From: JAQYVZ01 sp035269105 | GTDB lineage: Bacteria > Desulfobacterota > Desulfuromonadia > Desulfuromonadales > BM103 | Direction: 5' to 3' | Length of the DNA stretch: 5,508 bases | NCBI GenBank assembly: GCA_035269105.1 | Contig: DATFJP010000196.1 | Coordinates: forward strand, 1-5,508 | Shown: positions 4,625 through 5,508 of the stretch, in pieces | Layout of the letters: every line of letters starts with the position of its first letter | Numbering within the stretch: position 1 is the stretch's first letter | Program-made: the position numbers and the translations under genes | Notes under the pieces: generated by a model | Told to the model about the DNA's origin: nothing | Seen by the model: only the letters and a program-made list of their open reading frames with translations | Database searches by the model: none

Positions 4625-4768
4625 CCAGCGCCCGGTGCGCCGCACGGCGACTATATCGTCATCCTCTTCTCGTCCTCCTTTGCGCACAAGAACGCCGCCG
4701 TGGAAACGGTCACGGTCGTGCTGGAAGATGACCGGCAGTACCGCGTTGCGGGCTGCTTCATCAAGTGA
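4625..4768 (+). pseudogene. C-terminal remnant of a DUF4019 protein gene
   Basis: A frame opening right after a stop at 4622-4624 reads P-A-P-G-A-P-H-G-D-Y-I-V-I-L-F-S-S-S-F-A-H-K, then N-A-A-V-E-T-V-T-V-V-L-E-D-D and R-V-A-G-C-F-I-K before TGA. This is the C-terminal half of DUF4019 (G-x-Y-V-V, S-F-x-x-K, E-T-V-T, W/Y-R-V-x-G-Y-x-I-K), about 45 of the usual 130 or so residues. There is no start codon, ribosome-binding site, signal peptide or N-terminal half. The frame used at 4602-4631 (reading S-R-I-T-P-A-H-D-Q) may be the preceding part of the same domain, which would mean a frameshift near 4620-4635. Its left limit abuts the transporter stop, so the loss of the 5' half probably happened when the transporter region joined here. 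Confidence 0.65.
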
Positions 4769-4777
4769 CCCGTCCCC

Positions 4778-5182
4778 TCATTCATGATATCCCAGCACCA
4801 CCAGGATGCAGGTGCCGTCGGCGATGACGTTGACACCGGCTTCCTCGCAGGCCGCGACCGCCCGGTCGTTTTGCGCGCCGGGCTGCATCCAGATGTTCTC
4901 GATGCCCCGGGCGATGGCCTGTTCGACGACCTCCTCGGTCACCTGCGGCGGAGTGATGATCGACAGGCTCTTCACCTCGTGGGGCAGGTCGAGTACCGAC
5001 TCCACACAGGGCTCGCCCTCGATGACCTTTTCCCTGGGGTTGACCGGATGCACCTTGCGCTGGTTCTGCTGGTAGCAGCGCACTACCTTGTTGCCGTATT
5101 TTTCACGCTTGGCCGAGGCGCCGGCGACCCCGAAAGCGGGGGAGGACAGAAAATTTTCGATCTGGGATTCCATGGCGGACAT
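4778..5182 (-). CDS. CoA-binding domain protein (CoA_binding_2, YccU-like)
   Basis: A 134-residue Rossmann-type protein of the stand-alone CoA-binding family, near the length of E. coli YccU (about 137). The nucleotide-binding loop is F-G-V-A-G-A-S-A-K-R-E-K-Y-G-N-K-V (17-33), followed by V-H-P-V-N-P (44-49), the S-I-I-T-P-P segment (74-79), W-M-Q-P-G-A (98-103) and the closing V-I-A-D-G-T-C-I (119-126), where Cys125 corresponds to the C of the D-x-C-P-type end in relatives. From family knowledge such proteins bind CoA or an acyl-CoA/nucleotide ligand; no reaction is established. The start MSAMESQ at 5182 is chosen, rather than 17 codons upstream, because AAAGGAG lies 6 bases before it and the longer form would read into the nuoN end. 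It follows nuoN by 31 bp on the same strand. Confidence 0.88.
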   Translation of the reverse strand: MSAMESQIENFLSSPAFGVAGASAKREKYGNKVVRCYQQNQRKVHPVNPREKVIEGEPCVESVLDLPHEVKSLSIITPPQVTEEVVEQAIARGIENIWMQPGAQNDRAVAACEEAGVNVIADGTCILVVLGYHE

Positions 5183-5188
5183 GCTGAT

Positions 5189-5195
5189 CTCCTTT
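5189..5195 (-). promoter_or_regulatory. Ribosome-binding site that fixes the CoA-binding gene start
   Basis: On the minus strand AAAGGAG is followed by ATCAGC and then ATG at 5182. A small GGGG-CCCC hairpin (about 5198-5212) lies between the nuoN stop and this site, without a T-run, so read-through from nuoN is expected. Confidence 0.65.
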
Positions 5196-5213
5196 CCGGG
5201 GTTGAAGCCCCCT

Positions 5214-5508
5214 TTAGGATAGAATACTGCCAATCAGGTCGAACAGCAACCCCGGCAGGACGCCGAACAGGAGGACGGCAGCGGTGCAGACCATCAGGAC
5301 CAGATGTTCGCTCTGCGTCCCGGGGTGTCTCGGCGCTGCGGTTTCATCGGCCATGAACATGGCGATGATCACCTTCAGGTAGAAGGCGAAGGAAATCAGC
5401 GAAGCCAGGATGCCGATCAGGGCCAGGCCGACCAGGTCGGCCTGGATCGCGGCATGGAATATGGAAAGCTTGGCCATGAAGCCGGCGGTCGGCGGCATGC
5501 CGGCCAGG
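5214..5508 (-). CDS. nuoN: NADH-quinone oxidoreductase subunit N, C-terminal part (cut by window edge)
   Basis: The last 97 codons of a membrane subunit of respiratory complex I; the gene continues beyond the right edge. The visible part starts L-A-G-M-P-P-T-A-G-F-M-A-K (the strongly conserved helix around a G-x-P-P-T-x-G-F motif), followed by I-Q-A-D-L-V-G-L-A-L-I-G-I-L-A-S-L-I-S, then F-Y-L-K-V-I-I-A-M-F-M and a last hydrophobic helix V-L-M-V-C-T-A-A-V-L-L-F-G-V-L-P-G-L. The L-A-G-x-P-P-T-x-G-F motif is also found in NuoM and NuoL, but the short C-terminus, the F-Y-L-K-V segment and the position as last gene fit NuoN best. It is one of the proton-pumping antiporter-like subunits in the inner membrane. 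Stop TAA at 5216-5214. Confidence 0.9.
   Translation of the reverse strand, partial: LAGMPPTAGFMAKLSIFHAAIQADLVGLALIGILASLISFAFYLKVIIAMFMADETAAPRHPGTQSEHLVLMVCTAAVLLFGVLPGLLFDLIGSILS

Noticed and set aside
4335..4787. 150-codon plus-strand frame across the transporter end
   Set aside because: Mostly a shifted frame of the transporter gene; only its segment near 4602-4631 is of interest as a possible DUF4019 piece.
4784..5356. 190-codon plus-strand frame
   Set aside because: Antisense to the CoA-binding and nuoN genes, with no start signal or domain.

Overview
The window looks like gammaproteobacterial chromosome (inferred from the resemblance of the PurB, NuoN, Blc-type lipocalin and CoA-binding proteins to that group; no species is claimed). 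Two core genes cut by the window edges bracket it: the start of purB (minus strand, left edge) and the end of nuoN (minus strand, right edge). Between them lies an accessory stretch in which every recognisable gene except one is on the plus strand.

Left part (1-1098): purB begins at 102 and runs out of the window, with a plausible sigma-70 promoter at 144-172. The 459 bp between purB and the next gene have no convincing protein gene, but hold an extended -10 promoter-like site, a 13-bp palindrome at its -35 position and, about 100 nt downstream, a clear intrinsic terminator: a candidate small RNA or attenuated leader. Then comes a Blc-type outer-membrane lipocalin lipoprotein.

Middle part (1099-3495): a run of short genes that look independently acquired: a DUF3024 protein, an attC-like integron recombination-site remnant, an antibiotic-biosynthesis-monooxygenase (ABM) fold protein with a GTG start, two small membrane proteins (the first UspB-like in topology only), and a DUF6122 membrane protein with a conserved-looking His/Asp set. 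G+C is uneven: about 36% in 2221-2520 by hand count, against about 62% and 73% in sample 60-base rows of the lipocalin and transporter genes. A roughly 20-25 bp element starting CAGTGAGG lies just before the DUF3024 and DUF6122 genes, with a weaker copy at 3577.

Right part (3496-5508): a 10-TM EamA/DMT transporter, a broken C-terminal remnant of a DUF4019 gene directly behind it, then convergently a CoA-binding protein that follows nuoN by 31 bp and may be read as the tail of the nuo transcript.

The genes do not form one visible pathway. The best reading is a variable region between two housekeeping loci that has gathered envelope and small-molecule-related genes, with traces of integron-cassette and gene-decay events. 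No integrase, transposase, CRISPR, tRNA or rRNA was seen.
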